A stretch of DNA of 64,000 nucleotides from an uncultured Alphaproteobacteria bacterium (GTDB lineage Bacteria; Pseudomonadota; Alphaproteobacteria; SP197). Of this stretch, positions 17,905-25,833 are shown piece after piece. The position numbers were made by a program, and so were the translations under genes. The DNA is taken from positions 62,001-126,000 of the forward strand of contig CALSLK010000002.1 in assembly GCA_943787175.1 (NCBI GenBank), written 5' to 3'. Position 1 is the stretch's first letter, and each line of letters starts with the position of its first letter. The notes under the pieces are model-generated. The model saw nothing but the letters and a program-made list of their open reading frames with translations, was not told the origin of the DNA and searched no databases.

Positions 17905-18534
17905 ATGACACCTGACGACGCCACGGCGCTTAACCAGAACCCCCATGGCACGCCCGATGACGAGCGCGATCTCGAGGCTGCCATCGGCGCCCAGGTGCGC
18001 ACGCAGCGCAAGAAACTGGGCATGACGGTGGGGGAACTGGCGTCACTGGCAAATCTTTCTGCGGGTATGCTCTCCAAGATCGAAAACGGCCTGACATCGC
18101 CGTCGCTGACCACGCTGAAAGGGCTGGCAATGGCCCTTAACGTGCCGTTTACCGCACTTTTCCAGCGATTTGAGGAACAACGTGACGCCAGCCATGTGAG
18201 GGCAGGCGAAGGCCTCAAAATCGAACGGCGCGGGACCCGCGCCGGCCATCAATATGCCCTGTTGGGCCACGGCGTGCACAAGCAGGTTGCGGTCGAACCC
18301 TACATGATCACCCTGACTCACGAATCCGAGGTCTTCCCGCTGTTCCAGCATGACGGCCAGGAGTTCCTTTATGTCGTGGAAGGCGCCATGGACTATCACC
18401 ACGGTGGCCGCAATTACCGCATGGATCCTGGCGATTCGCTGTTCTTTGACGCCGACGCGCCCCACGGCCCCGAGACGTTGCATGAGGTGCCCGTGCGGTT
18501 TTTGAGTGTGATTGTGTATCCGCGGAGCGAGTGA
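17905..18534 (+). CDS. XRE-family regulator with C-terminal cupin domain
   Basis: About 209 residues from ATG 17905 (GAGGCAGCA upstream; a GTG at 17851 is less likely). A helix-turn-helix domain (about 25-85, RTQRKKLGMTVGELASLANL and KIENGLTSPSLTTLKGLA) is joined to a cupin (about 135-205, with HDGQEFLYVVEGAMDYHHGG and DAPHGPETLHE). Such regulators commonly sense small metabolites in the cupin pocket and control neighbouring catabolic genes. The tail lies against a dispersed repeat; the nearest genes are the convergent dioxygenase and hydrolase. Confidence 0.85.
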   Translation: MTPDDATALNQNPHGTPDDERDLEAAIGAQVRTQRKKLGMTVGELASLANLSAGMLSKIENGLTSPSLTTLKGLAMALNVPFTALFQRFEEQRDASHVRAGEGLKIERRGTRAGHQYALLGHGVHKQVAVEPYMITLTHESEVFPLFQHDGQEFLYVVEGAMDYHHGGRNYRMDPGDSLFFDADAPHGPETLHEVPVRFLSVIVYPRSE

Positions 18535-18547
18535 GGGGGGCTATTAG

Positions 18548-18876
18548 CTTCAGTCGCCGGGCGCATGCTCTGCTTTGTCTTTTAGCCTCAGTCGCTGGCA
18601 CTCACTCCGCTCGTTTGGCTAACGCCGCATGCGCGGCGGGGTCGCAGTCGCTCCCCGTCGGCCCATGCGGATCTCCCTATAAACGCAACACCTGAGCTGT
18701 TTGTGAAACGTACCCTGCGCAGCCGGTGAGTAGGCATTCGGCGGCGAGAGCGGAGCGGCCGCCGACCGGTGCGACCGCACCGGCGGGCCGGTCAGGCCCG
18801 GAAGCCAAGCGTGCGGAGTATGCGCCCGGCGACTGAGGGAACAGACAAAAAGCGGAGCGAGTGCCGACGCCTAAGC
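18548..18876. repeat. Long-palindrome dispersed repeat, copy A (two interleaved elements)
   Basis: GC-rich gene-free gap between convergent genes. It shares long blocks with the copies at 23899-24150 and 41489-41770, for example the GCGGCGGGGTCG block and the paired GGCGGC, GCCGCC and CGGTGCG, CGCACCG stems. Here two ends interleave: the outer left end (18548, CAGTCGCCGGGCGCATGC) pairs with the end at 18838, while the inner left end (18586, CCTCAGTCGCTGG) pairs with 18850-18876. There is no gene inside. Confidence 0.75.
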
Positions 18877-19704
18877 CCGCTTTGACAACTCCGCGTCGAA
18901 AACCCTCGGAAAGTACGCACTGTCGATCGGATCACCGGTCTTCAGTCCGCAGTCGGGGAAGTCGGGTTCCATGACGCCGGGGCGCTCAATATAGAGGCCG
19001 TCGTCGCCGACCCAGGTGCAGTTGGCTGCACGCCGACGGTGGGGTCCGGGGTTGCCGGGAGCACCGTGCATGGTCATGCCGTGAAAGGCGAGGACGTCGC
19101 CGGGTTCCAGATCGAAGCTCACGATGTCGTCGGCGAAGGTCTGCTCGACATCGGGCGGGTCGAGATAGCCGTCATCGGCCCCCCTTCCGAAATCGGAACC
19201 GTCGCGGAACGTGATGGGCCGGAACGCCTTGCCCAGTCGGTGCGATCCCTTGACGCATTGCAGGCTGACCGAGGCGGGACAGGGATCAAGTGGAGCCCAC
19301 AGCACGACAATTTGTCGGCCTTCGACACAGTAATAGGGCTGGTCCTGGTGCCAGGTGCTGCGTTTGGTCACGCCGGGCTCTTTCACGAAGATTCCATCGA
19401 ACAGGAAGTTCGCCTTCGTTGAGCGCATCAGTGCTGCACCCAGCTCGGCCGCGGGACCCTCCGTCACGAACTTTTCGATATGAGGCGCACGTTTCCAGGC
19501 AATGTAGTCGGTGAAGAAGTCAGGCTCGCCCTCTTCCTGGATGCGGCGTGTGTAGCGGTCCGATGTCGCCATGGCCTCATCCACGCCTCGGCGCAACGTC
19601 TCGACCCAGTTGTCCTGGTAGACGCCCTTCAGCGCGACGACACCATCGGCTTCAAAGGTCGCGATTTCGCGTTCATCGGGAAGACGTAACGGGCTGTCGG
19701 GCAT
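18871..19704 (-). CDS. Phytanoyl-CoA dioxygenase (PhyH) family protein
   Basis: A protein of 277 residues of the Fe(II)/2-oxoglutarate oxygenase superfamily. TWHQDQPYY supplies the HxD metal pair, GDVLAFHGMTMHGAPGN the distal His region, and RRRAANCTWVGDD the Arg strand expected to hold 2-oxoglutarate. It hydroxylates a small substrate; within PhyH proteins, ectoine, phytanoyl-CoA and many natural products are known substrates. It is 26 bases downstream of an M24-fold hydrolase in the same direction, so they probably share a pathway. The 3' end touches a dispersed repeat. Confidence 0.85.
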   Translation of the reverse strand: MPDSPLRLPDEREIATFEADGVVALKGVYQDNWVETLRRGVDEAMATSDRYTRRIQEEGEPDFFTDYIAWKRAPHIEKFVTEGPAAELGAALMRSTKANFLFDGIFVKEPGVTKRSTWHQDQPYYCVEGRQIVVLWAPLDPCPASVSLQCVKGSHRLGKAFRPITFRDGSDFGRGADDGYLDPPDVEQTFADDIVSFDLEPGDVLAFHGMTMHGAPGNPGPHRRRAANCTWVGDDGLYIERPGVMEPDFPDCGLKTGDPIDSAYFPRVFDAELSKRA

Positions 19705-19730
19705 GCTGGGTCTCCTTGCCTCTACGGTTC

Positions 19731-20885
19731 CTACTTCACCACCAGATCGTGCGGCATGGAAGAGACACGCTCGAAATGATCGTCATGCATGATGCCGGTT
19801 TCACCCAGGCTCATGGTCAGCGTGTTGGCGGAATCGACCAGAATCATGTGCATGAAGATCACCATGCCCGGTTCGATCACGGTGGTATTGCCTGGATAGA
19901 TCATGGGCTCTTCCATCCATGATGGCGGGAAGTTCGCGCTGAGCGAATAGCCGCAGGCGTTCAGGCGACAATCCTTCAGGCCATGGGCATCAACCACGCG
20001 GGCATGGGCTTCATAAATGTCTGCATAGGTTGCGCCCGGTCGGGCGGCCTCCTGACAGGCGGCCAGCGCCTCAACACCGGCAGCGTGCATGGCCTTGTGG
20101 CGTTCGCCTGCAACGCCGGTAAGGACCGTGCGCATGATCGCGACGTGGTAGTGGCGATAGCCTGCCCCATATTCCAGCTGTACCTGGTCCTGTGCGCCGA
20201 CCTTGTTGCGGCCGGTGAAGTATCGCACCAGCATGGCGCCGTCGCCTGAACCGATGATCGGCCGGCTTGCTGCGGGATCACCACCGCCCTCCAGAATGGC
20301 CTGCATCATGCGCGAATAGAGAATGCCCTCGTCGACGCCGGGCTCGATGGCTTCGTTGAGCGCTTTCAGTGCGTCGTCACATAGCGCGCCAGCCTTGCGC
20401 ACATAGTCCATTTCCGTGGGGCTCTTGATCAGACGCAGGCCCTGGATCAGGTAGGTTGCATCGGAATGTTCACAGAAACCATCCAGTGCGTGGCGCACCA
20501 TCTCCCAGCGCTGCCCGGTCAGGCACCAGGCGTGAAGTTCGACGCCGACATGTTTGCCGGCCAGGCCCTTTTCCTTGAGCACCGCGACGACATCGTGGGC
20601 GGGATTGGCACCGCCTTTGTCGATCCAGATGCGAACGTCGGGAATCATGGAGGTGTGGGCAGCCTGCAATTTGTCGGCCGAACGTGTAACCAGAACCAGG
20701 TCGCCATCGGCCCGCAGGATCAAGCACTGAAAGAGCGAATAGCCACCGGTGTCATAGCCGGTAAGGTAATACATGCTCTCCTGCTTGAAGAGCAGTACGG
20801 CATCCAGACCCTGCTTTGCCATCTTCTCGCAAGCGCGCCGTCGGCGCCCGGCAAGCTCGTCTTGGGAAAAATGCAGAACGGCCAT
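19731..20885 (-). CDS. M24-fold hydrolase (Xaa-Pro peptidase/creatinase/ectoine hydrolase-like)
   Basis: About 384 residues from ATG 20885 (GGGGATCG upstream; a longer frame begins at 20918). The N-terminal creatinase domain (about 1-150, including YYLTGYDTGGYSLFQCL) is followed by the pita-bread domain. The five metal ligands of M24 peptidases (D, D, H, E, E) are mostly not visible: the first site reads LEYGAGYRHYHVAIMRT, and the His and first Glu regions read CGYSLSANFPPSW and EPGMVIFMHMIL. This suggests a creatinase-type, metal-independent C-N hydrolase rather than a peptidase. It pairs with the adjacent PhyH dioxygenase. Confidence 0.75.
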   Translation of the reverse strand: MAVLHFSQDELAGRRRRACEKMAKQGLDAVLLFKQESMYYLTGYDTGGYSLFQCLILRADGDLVLVTRSADKLQAAHTSMIPDVRIWIDKGGANPAHDVVAVLKEKGLAGKHVGVELHAWCLTGQRWEMVRHALDGFCEHSDATYLIQGLRLIKSPTEMDYVRKAGALCDDALKALNEAIEPGVDEGILYSRMMQAILEGGGDPAASRPIIGSGDGAMLVRYFTGRNKVGAQDQVQLEYGAGYRHYHVAIMRTVLTGVAGERHKAMHAAGVEALAACQEAARPGATYADIYEAHARVVDAHGLKDCRLNACGYSLSANFPPSWMEEPMIYPGNTTVIEPGMVIFMHMILVDSANTLTMSLGETGIMHDDHFERVSSMPHDLVVK

Positions 20886-21005
20886 GAACGATCCCCTGGG
20901 TAGGTGAGATCGGATCATGCCGTTGCAGGTGCGTGAAGGTAAAGGCTAGAAGTGTGGAGAAGACCGATGCCGGTCAGTGGTCCGATCATAAACAAGAGGA
21001 ATTCG

Positions 21006-21491
21006 ATGGAGATTGATCCCCGCCTGTTTCAGCTGCGCGCGTCAGTCAAACCTGAATGGATCGACGAGTACGGCCATCTCAACATGGCCTATTACGTGCT
21101 GATCTGTGACCACGCGACGGCGGCATTCTGGGATGCGATGAATGCGCCCAGGATGCAGGACCAACGCGATGGCGCCGAATACGCCGTGGTCGAAACCCAT
21201 GTGAACTATCTTGATGAGGTGCGCGAAGGTGATCCGGTGCTGGTGACCACACAGGTCATTGCGGCAGATACCAAACGCTACCGCCTGTTCCATCGCATGT
21301 ATCATGAGGACAAGGGTTATCTGGCCGCGACCAACGAGGTGATGTCCCTGGGCTTCAATCTCAACACGCGCGCTATGATGGAGTTTGTGCCGGAAGCCTA
21401 TGATCGCCTGCAACAGGCCGTCGTGGAGCATGCCGATATGGAACAGGACCGCAATCTGGGCCGGGCGATCGGCCAGGCGAGGAAGCGATGA
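21006..21491 (+). CDS. Hotdog-fold thioesterase family protein
   Basis: About 161 residues from ATG 21006 with AAGAGGA 6 bases upstream. VKPEWIDEYGHLNMAYYVLICD carries the acyl-CoA thioesterase signature (Asp and Gly-His in a D-YGHLN context), followed by VVETHVNYLDEVREGDPV. Similar domains occur fused to carnitine 3-dehydrogenases in proteobacteria, which hints at betainyl-CoA or a similar substrate, but no dehydrogenase is present here. Its stop overlaps the next gene start (ATGA). Confidence 0.75.
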   Translation: MEIDPRLFQLRASVKPEWIDEYGHLNMAYYVLICDHATAAFWDAMNAPRMQDQRDGAEYAVVETHVNYLDEVREGDPVLVTTQVIAADTKRYRLFHRMYHEDKGYLAATNEVMSLGFNLNTRAMMEFVPEAYDRLQQAVVEHADMEQDRNLGRAIGQARKR

Positions 21492-21647
21492 GCGACGAAA
21501 CCGTGAAGAAAGACGAGCCTGTTGATGAGGCCCCCCGCATCGGCCCCGACGGCAAGCCGATGGCCAAGGAATATGGCGGTTCAAAGGGCCCCGAGCCTAC
21601 GCGCCATGGCGAGTGGGAAGTTAACGGACGGGGTGGTCGACTTTTGA
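21488..21647 (+). other. DUF1674 (SDHAF4-like) module whose own stop is bypassed
   Basis: The first 50 codons encode a complete DUF1674-type sequence: PMAKEYGGSKGPEPTRHGEW followed by EVNGRG. These small proteins normally end in a Asp-Phe dipeptide right after this block. In the +1 frame the DNA reads GTC GAC TTT TGA (Val-Asp-Phe-stop, 21636-21647), so one surplus base around 21631-21636 removes the natural stop and fuses the module to the downstream lipoprotein. DUF1674 proteins assist succinate dehydrogenase flavinylation in relatives. Confidence 0.6.
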
Positions 21648-22525
21648 GCCTCACGGGCGGCACGCTGTTCGCTATGGCTATGCTGGCCTTTGTTGTGTCG
21701 GGTTGTACGCCGCCAAGCCCGTCGGCGGGTGACCCCAATGCGGCTGCCATGCAGGAAACCATTGCCGTAGCCGAGGCCGGCGATCCCGTCGCCCAGACCG
21801 TTGTCGGCACGATGTTTGAAGCCGGCGTCTTTGGTGATCCCGACCCCTATGCCGCGGCGCTCTGGTACGACAAGGCGGCGCAACAGGGTGATCCGCTGGC
21901 GGCCTTCTATCTGGCGGGCCTGTTCGAGGATGGCCGCGGGGTCGAGCGCGATTATCTCTCGGCTGCCAATCTCTACCGGCGTTCGGCCCAGGCAGGGCAT
22001 GGCAGCGCCGCCTTCAAGCTGGGCTATCTCTACGAGAAGGGTCTGGGTGTCGAACAGGACTTTGTCGAGGCGCGCACCTGGTACGATATTGCACAGCAGG
22101 GATGGCTTGATGGCGGGATCAACCCGTTCTTGCCGGCCTATCTGGAGGCTTCGGCAGATCCTGATGTGGTTGATGCAGGATTGCCGGTCGCGGTACCGCA
22201 GGATGCAGGCGCCGATCTTGCCATTTCCAGTGTTGCACCGGCTGGGACGGTCGAGTCGGTCGGACTGGCCAACGCGTTTCACGTGCATCTGGGTTCAGAA
22301 AAGACGGTCGAGGGCGCGATGGCCCAATGGCAGAACCTGAGGGTGCGCTTTGAAGGGCTGTTGGGTGCCTACACGCCCGCGCTGGCCAAGCTGCAACTGG
22401 CAGGTGGCGCGACGTATTATCAGATCCTTGCGGGCCCTCTGCTCGCCGAGTCGGATGCAGATATCCTGTGTGCCCAGCTCCAGCCGCAGGGCCAGTACTG
22501 CAATCCGATTCCGCCCACGGGTTAG
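21488..22525 (+). CDS. Sel1-repeat lipoprotein with SPOR-like tail (read-through from DUF1674 module)
   Basis: The open frame is 345 residues, but the protein proper probably starts at TTG 21644 (MSLTGGTLFAMAMLAFVVSGC), where a lipobox (VVSGC) would end a lipoprotein signal; an internal signal at residue 53 of a fusion makes little sense. Sel1-type tetratricopeptide repeats follow (DPVAQTVVGTMFEAG, DPLAAFYLAGLFEDGRGVE, GSAAFKLGYLYEKGLGVE). A C-terminal SPOR-like region (FHVHLGSEKTVEGAMAQW to YYQILAGPL) may bind denuded peptidoglycan. The likely location is the periplasmic side of the membrane. Confidence 0.75.
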   Translation: MSDETVKKDEPVDEAPRIGPDGKPMAKEYGGSKGPEPTRHGEWEVNGRGGRLLSLTGGTLFAMAMLAFVVSGCTPPSPSAGDPNAAAMQETIAVAEAGDPVAQTVVGTMFEAGVFGDPDPYAAALWYDKAAQQGDPLAAFYLAGLFEDGRGVERDYLSAANLYRRSAQAGHGSAAFKLGYLYEKGLGVEQDFVEARTWYDIAQQGWLDGGINPFLPAYLEASADPDVVDAGLPVAVPQDAGADLAISSVAPAGTVESVGLANAFHVHLGSEKTVEGAMAQWQNLRVRFEGLLGAYTPALAKLQLAGGATYYQILAGPLLAESDADILCAQLQPQGQYCNPIPPTG

Positions 22526-22529
22526 TGAT

Positions 22530-23168
22530 TTAGCGTCCGTCTTCGACCAGGACAAACAGACCCAGTCCAACCAGCACCGAACCGGCAAGCCACCTGCGTA
22601 TGGTCGCTGCAGTGGGGTTTTGGCCAAGACGACCGAGCGCAGCCGAAGCGCCAAAGGCGATGGCAAGGTCGACGGGCAAGGCGGTCAGGGGAACCAGCAG
22701 ACCCAGGATCAACATCTCCAGGCCCGGTGCAGGACTGAGTGGCGAGACGAACTGCGGCAGGAACGCCAGAAAGAACAGAGCCGTTTTCGGATTGAGAACC
22801 TCGATGATGAAACCCTGCCGGTACAGGTGTCCGGCCGAATGGCGCGTCACAGGCTTGTCTGACTCACGTCTGTCGGCCTCGTCCTTCTCGCGCCAGGTCG
22901 CGACGCCAAGCCAGATTAGATAGGCCGCACCAATCCAGCGCACGACATCAAACAGCGCCGGCGTTGCCGCCATCAGCGCGGTCAGGCCAGTCGCTGCCAG
23001 AACGACGTGCACCACCGCCCCGCTTGCAAGGCCTGAGGCCGAAGCAAACCCGGCTCCCCGGCCAAGGGCAATGGTGCGTGTCACGACATAAAGCTGTGAC
23101 GGTCCCGGCAACGCGTTCATGACAATGGCCGCGACCGTCACCAGAAGCAGGGTCTCAAGAGTGGGCAC
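22530..23168 (-). CDS. LysE/RhtB-family amino-acid exporter
   Basis: About 212 residues from GTG 23168 (VPTLETLLLVTVAAIVMNALP); the frame extends upstream only into Arg-rich nonsense over the neighbouring gene. The GPSQLYVVTRTIALGRGAGF block after the first helix and the NPKTALFFLAFLPQF motif are typical, with about six hydrophobic segments. The family exports amino acids or homoserine-type compounds across the inner membrane. The substrate is unknown. It starts 5 bases after the end of the flavin-reductase-fold gene, so the two are co-transcribed. Confidence 0.85.
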   Translation of the reverse strand: MPTLETLLLVTVAAIVMNALPGPSQLYVVTRTIALGRGAGFASASGLASGAVVHVVLAATGLTALMAATPALFDVVRWIGAAYLIWLGVATWREKDEADRRESDKPVTRHSAGHLYRQGFIIEVLNPKTALFFLAFLPQFVSPLSPAPGLEMLILGLLVPLTALPVDLAIAFGASAALGRLGQNPTAATIRRWLAGSVLVGLGLFVLVEDGR

Positions 23169-23173
23169 GGCGG

Positions 23174-23827
23174 TCAGCCGAACTTGATGGTTTTGAGATG
23201 GTCGGGGCGAGCCACACCCGCTTTCAGGCGGGGGTCGTCTTCGGGTTCGCCAATCACGGTATGGACGGGGATGATGCCGGCCCAGATATCGAGTTCGTAA
23301 TCTTCTTCGTCGTCTTCGCAATGGCCGGTGCGGATCTTGGCGCTGGCTTCCTCAATCGTCATGGCAACGATCGTGGTGGCCTTGATTTCCTGGCTGTTGA
23401 CGGGGCGCAGAGTGTCCCAGTGACCGGGAACAAAGCGCTCCAGAAAGGCTTTGAGAGAGGCTTCCTGTTCGTCGCTGCCTTCCACCACTTCGGCTGTTCC
23501 AAACAAGGTTGCGGAACGATAGTTCACGCTGGAATGAAAACCCGAGCGTGCCAGGACGAGGCCATCGAGGTGGAAGACGTTCAGGCTGACGGGAATACCG
23601 GTCTTGACCTGACGCAGCATGCGACTGGCTGAGGAACCGTGCCAGTAGACCTTGTCACCCTCGCGCCAGACCAGCGTTGGCGTGACATGGGGGTGGCCAT
23701 CAATCACATAGCCCACGGAGCCCGTGCCGATTTCATCGATCAGGCGGTGCACGGTGTCATGATCGTAATGGGCGCGCTTGTGCAGACGTTTGACGCGGCT
23801 GCGCTCTGTCGGTGTGAAGTCGGTCAT
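23174..23827 (-). CDS. Pyridoxamine 5'-phosphate oxidase-family FMN-binding protein
   Basis: A protein of 217 residues with the split-barrel FMN fold: GSVGYVIDGHPHVTPTLVWREGDKVYWHG (strands, residues about 36-64), SRMLRQVKTGIPVSLNVFHLDG and RSATLFGTAEVVEG. Known relatives include nitroimidazole-resistance and heme-utilisation-like proteins as well as true PNPOx. The C-terminal PNPOx dimerisation motif is not evident, so true PdxH activity is unlikely. It precedes the LysE exporter in a two-gene unit. Confidence 0.75.
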   Translation of the reverse strand: MTDFTPTERSRVKRLHKRAHYDHDTVHRLIDEIGTGSVGYVIDGHPHVTPTLVWREGDKVYWHGSSASRMLRQVKTGIPVSLNVFHLDGLVLARSGFHSSVNYRSATLFGTAEVVEGSDEQEASLKAFLERFVPGHWDTLRPVNSQEIKATTIVAMTIEEASAKIRTGHCEDDEEDYELDIWAGIIPVHTVIGEPEDDPRLKAGVARPDHLKTIKFG

Positions 23828-23898
23828 GGTTTGTTGTTTCCTGGTTGGTGAATGACTGTTGGACGCAGGGATTTGCCCACGCGTTTTTTGTTTTCTAG

Positions 23899-24150
23899 CC
23901 TCAGTCGCCGGCGTTCACTCGGTTCACTTGGCTAACGCCGCATGCGCGGCGGGGTCGCAGTCGCTCCCCGTCGGCCCAAACGGGCCTCCCCATGAACGCG
24001 CCACCTGAGCTGTTGGTGAGACGCACCCACCACTGGCGGTGAGCAGGCATTCGGCGGCGAGAGCGAAGCGGCCGCCGACCGGTGCGACCGCACCGGCGGG
24101 CCGGTAGCGGCGTAAGCCAAGTGAGCGGAGCGAACGCCCGGCGATTGAGG
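23899..24150. repeat. Long-palindrome dispersed repeat, copy B
   Basis: A 252-base element with imperfect terminal inverted repeats of about 43 bases: CCTCAGTCGCCGG at the left and CCGGCGATTGAGG at the right, with the pairing continuing through CACTTGGCTAACGCCG. The interior has the same nested stems as copies A and C. It fills the whole gap between two reverse-strand genes. No coding is likely. Confidence 0.8.
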
Positions 24151-24164
24151 CCAAAGATAAACCT

Positions 24165-24902
24165 CTACCCCTTGCGGCCCGAGAAGATGGCGTGGCCTGC
24201 CTTGAGCCAATGCACATCGACTTCAACAAGGCCGGCTTCGCTCATCCAGCGCATCTGGTCGAACAGGCTTGAGGGCATGTCGATGGGGTCGGCGTCGGGC
24301 GCGCTGTAATAGTTCCAGCCGTCGTCGCGGAAGAAGTGGAGCATCTTGTCGTTGCCATCAAGTTCCTGGGCACGTTGTGCAACGCCGGTATCCCAGTGGC
24401 GCTCCCAGAGCTTCAGCCCGGCGTCACGTTGGGCTTCGACGAGGTCACAGATCACCACCACACCGCCTGGTGCAAGCTGACCTGCCAGGTCCTTGAAAAG
24501 TTGTGCCTTACCCGGACCATCGAGATGATGCACGGCGAGCGATGAGACAAAGGCATGGACCGGTGAGTCGAAGTTTCGCCACCCGGTCTCTGCGATGTCC
24601 ATCAGGGCGCTGCTGTGTTCAACGCCGACTGCATCCAGCTTGGCTGCAGTCGAATCAAGCATGGTCTTCGAGCCGTCCAGGGCGTGAAAGACCGCTTTGG
24701 GGAACTGTCGCGCAATGGCCTCAGCCAGTAATCCTTCACCACAACAGATCTCGACGATCACGGCGCCATCAGGTGCCGGAGGGATAACACTCACTACTGT
24801 TTCGACCTGCACCTCGCGCTCGGGCACGAAATAGGCGCCGTAATCAATGAAGTGCTGCGAGGTTTCTTCGGTCCACGCATCGGGATGGGTTGTATCGGTC
24901 AT
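24165..24902 (-). CDS. Class I SAM-dependent methyltransferase
   Basis: A protein of 245 residues. Motif I is VIVEICCGEGLLAEAIARQF (SAM-binding GxG), followed by VFHALDGSKTMLDSTAAKL and the post-I acidic Asp; VSSLAVHHLDGPGKAQLFKDL and GGVVVICDLVE match motifs II and III. The fold is the type-11 methyltransferase. The substrate is not evident. Its 3' end abuts repeat copy B; upstream is the divergent DUF302 gene. Confidence 0.8.
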   Translation of the reverse strand: MTDTTHPDAWTEETSQHFIDYGAYFVPEREVQVETVVSVIPPAPDGAVIVEICCGEGLLAEAIARQFPKAVFHALDGSKTMLDSTAAKLDAVGVEHSSALMDIAETGWRNFDSPVHAFVSSLAVHHLDGPGKAQLFKDLAGQLAPGGVVVICDLVEAQRDAGLKLWERHWDTGVAQRAQELDGNDKMLHFFRDDGWNYYSAPDADPIDMPSSLFDQMRWMSEAGLVEVDVHWLKAGHAIFSGRKG

Positions 24903-25105
24903 GTCATAGATCCTTCTGAATTTTGACTAGCTTACGAAACAATGGCCCTATGAAAAGGTCCATTCCATATCAAAAAATGGAGCCAATGGTTCCGGGTTCG
25001 AAGCCGCCAAGGGCCGGGCTTCATGTCATCACAACGCGGTGAGGCCACAGCCAGTCAGCGTTTGAACATGGTAGACATCGTAGCAATAACTCATTGGATT
25101 GGTTC

Positions 25106-25564
25106 ATGTTGGTGCCACGACTTACCGTTTCGGTAGCGTTTGTTTTTCTAGTGTTGTCGTCGCCCCTAATGGCGGCAGACCTTGTGACCAAGCAAAGCCC
25201 CTACAGCGTCAGCGAAACCCTGGACCGCCTGGAGGCCCTGTTGGCCCAGAACGGCATCGGCGTTATGGCGCGCATTGATCATGCCGCCAATGCCGAGCGT
25301 GTCGGCCTGGAACTGGCGCCTTCCCAACTGTTGTTGTTCGGCGATCCTGCAAAGGGCACGTTGTTGATGCAGGAAGAGGCCGTGGTTGGCATTGATCTCC
25401 CCATGAAGGCGCTTGCCTGGGAAGCCGCCGATGGCGTCATTTGGCTCGCCTATGTCGTCCCCTCATCCATTGCCAGTGAACGCGGTGTCGCTGGCGCACA
25501 GGACACCGTGGCCGCAATGGATGCCGGCCTCAACAAACTTAGCGATGCGGCAATCGCTCCCTGA
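25106..25564 (+). CDS. Secreted DUF302-domain protein
   Basis: About 152 residues from ATG 25106 (a TTG four codons earlier also fits). A signal peptide (LVPRLTVSVAFVFLVLSSPL, cleavage after MAA) is followed by the DUF302 fold: YSVSETLDRLEALLAQNGIGVMARIDHA, LLLFGDPAKGTLLMQEE and VGIDLPMKALAWE. The family is periplasmic or cytoplasmic with unknown function; a heme- or fatty-acid-like ligand has been suggested for relatives. It precedes the cobalamin riboswitch but ends before it. Confidence 0.8.
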   Translation: MLVPRLTVSVAFVFLVLSSPLMAADLVTKQSPYSVSETLDRLEALLAQNGIGVMARIDHAANAERVGLELAPSQLLLFGDPAKGTLLMQEEAVVGIDLPMKALAWEAADGVIWLAYVVPSSIASERGVAGAQDTVAAMDAGLNKLSDAAIAP

Positions 25565-25611
25565 ACAACCATTCCTGTCTTGGATGCACCAGCAGGGCTG
25601 TGTTAAGCGGT

Positions 25612-25780
25612 CGTTGGTTCAGGTGCCCGGGTAACCGGGAGAATCGGGAAGGCGGTGAAAATCCGCCACGTGCCCAACGCCGTGAACGGGGACCGTCGGT
25701 ACACAATGCCACTGGCTCAGGCCGGGAAGGCGTGCCGCCGGGTTGAACCGCAGTCGGAAGACCGGCCTGGAACCGAACAG
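25612..25780 (+). promoter_or_regulatory. Cobalamin (B12) riboswitch
   Basis: The conserved skeleton is present in order: GGTGCCC (25622-25628), GGGAAGGCGGTGAAAATCCG, the ACGTGCCC element, GCCACTGG, CGGGAAGGCG and CCGCAGTCGGAAGACC. The closing stem is GGTTCAGG with CCTGGAACC. It ends about 54 bases before the bluB start, so B12 binding would shut down bluB expression, by sequestering the ribosome site or by termination. Confidence 0.92.
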
Positions 25781-25833
25781 AACGCCATCGTGGACAGATG
25801 GAGGTTCGCCAGCTTGCCATGAGGGGGACCATC

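Noticed and set aside
23932-24229. Short frames inside repeat copy B
   Set aside because: Translation of the structured repeat; similar peptides arise from the other copies, so conservation is at DNA level.
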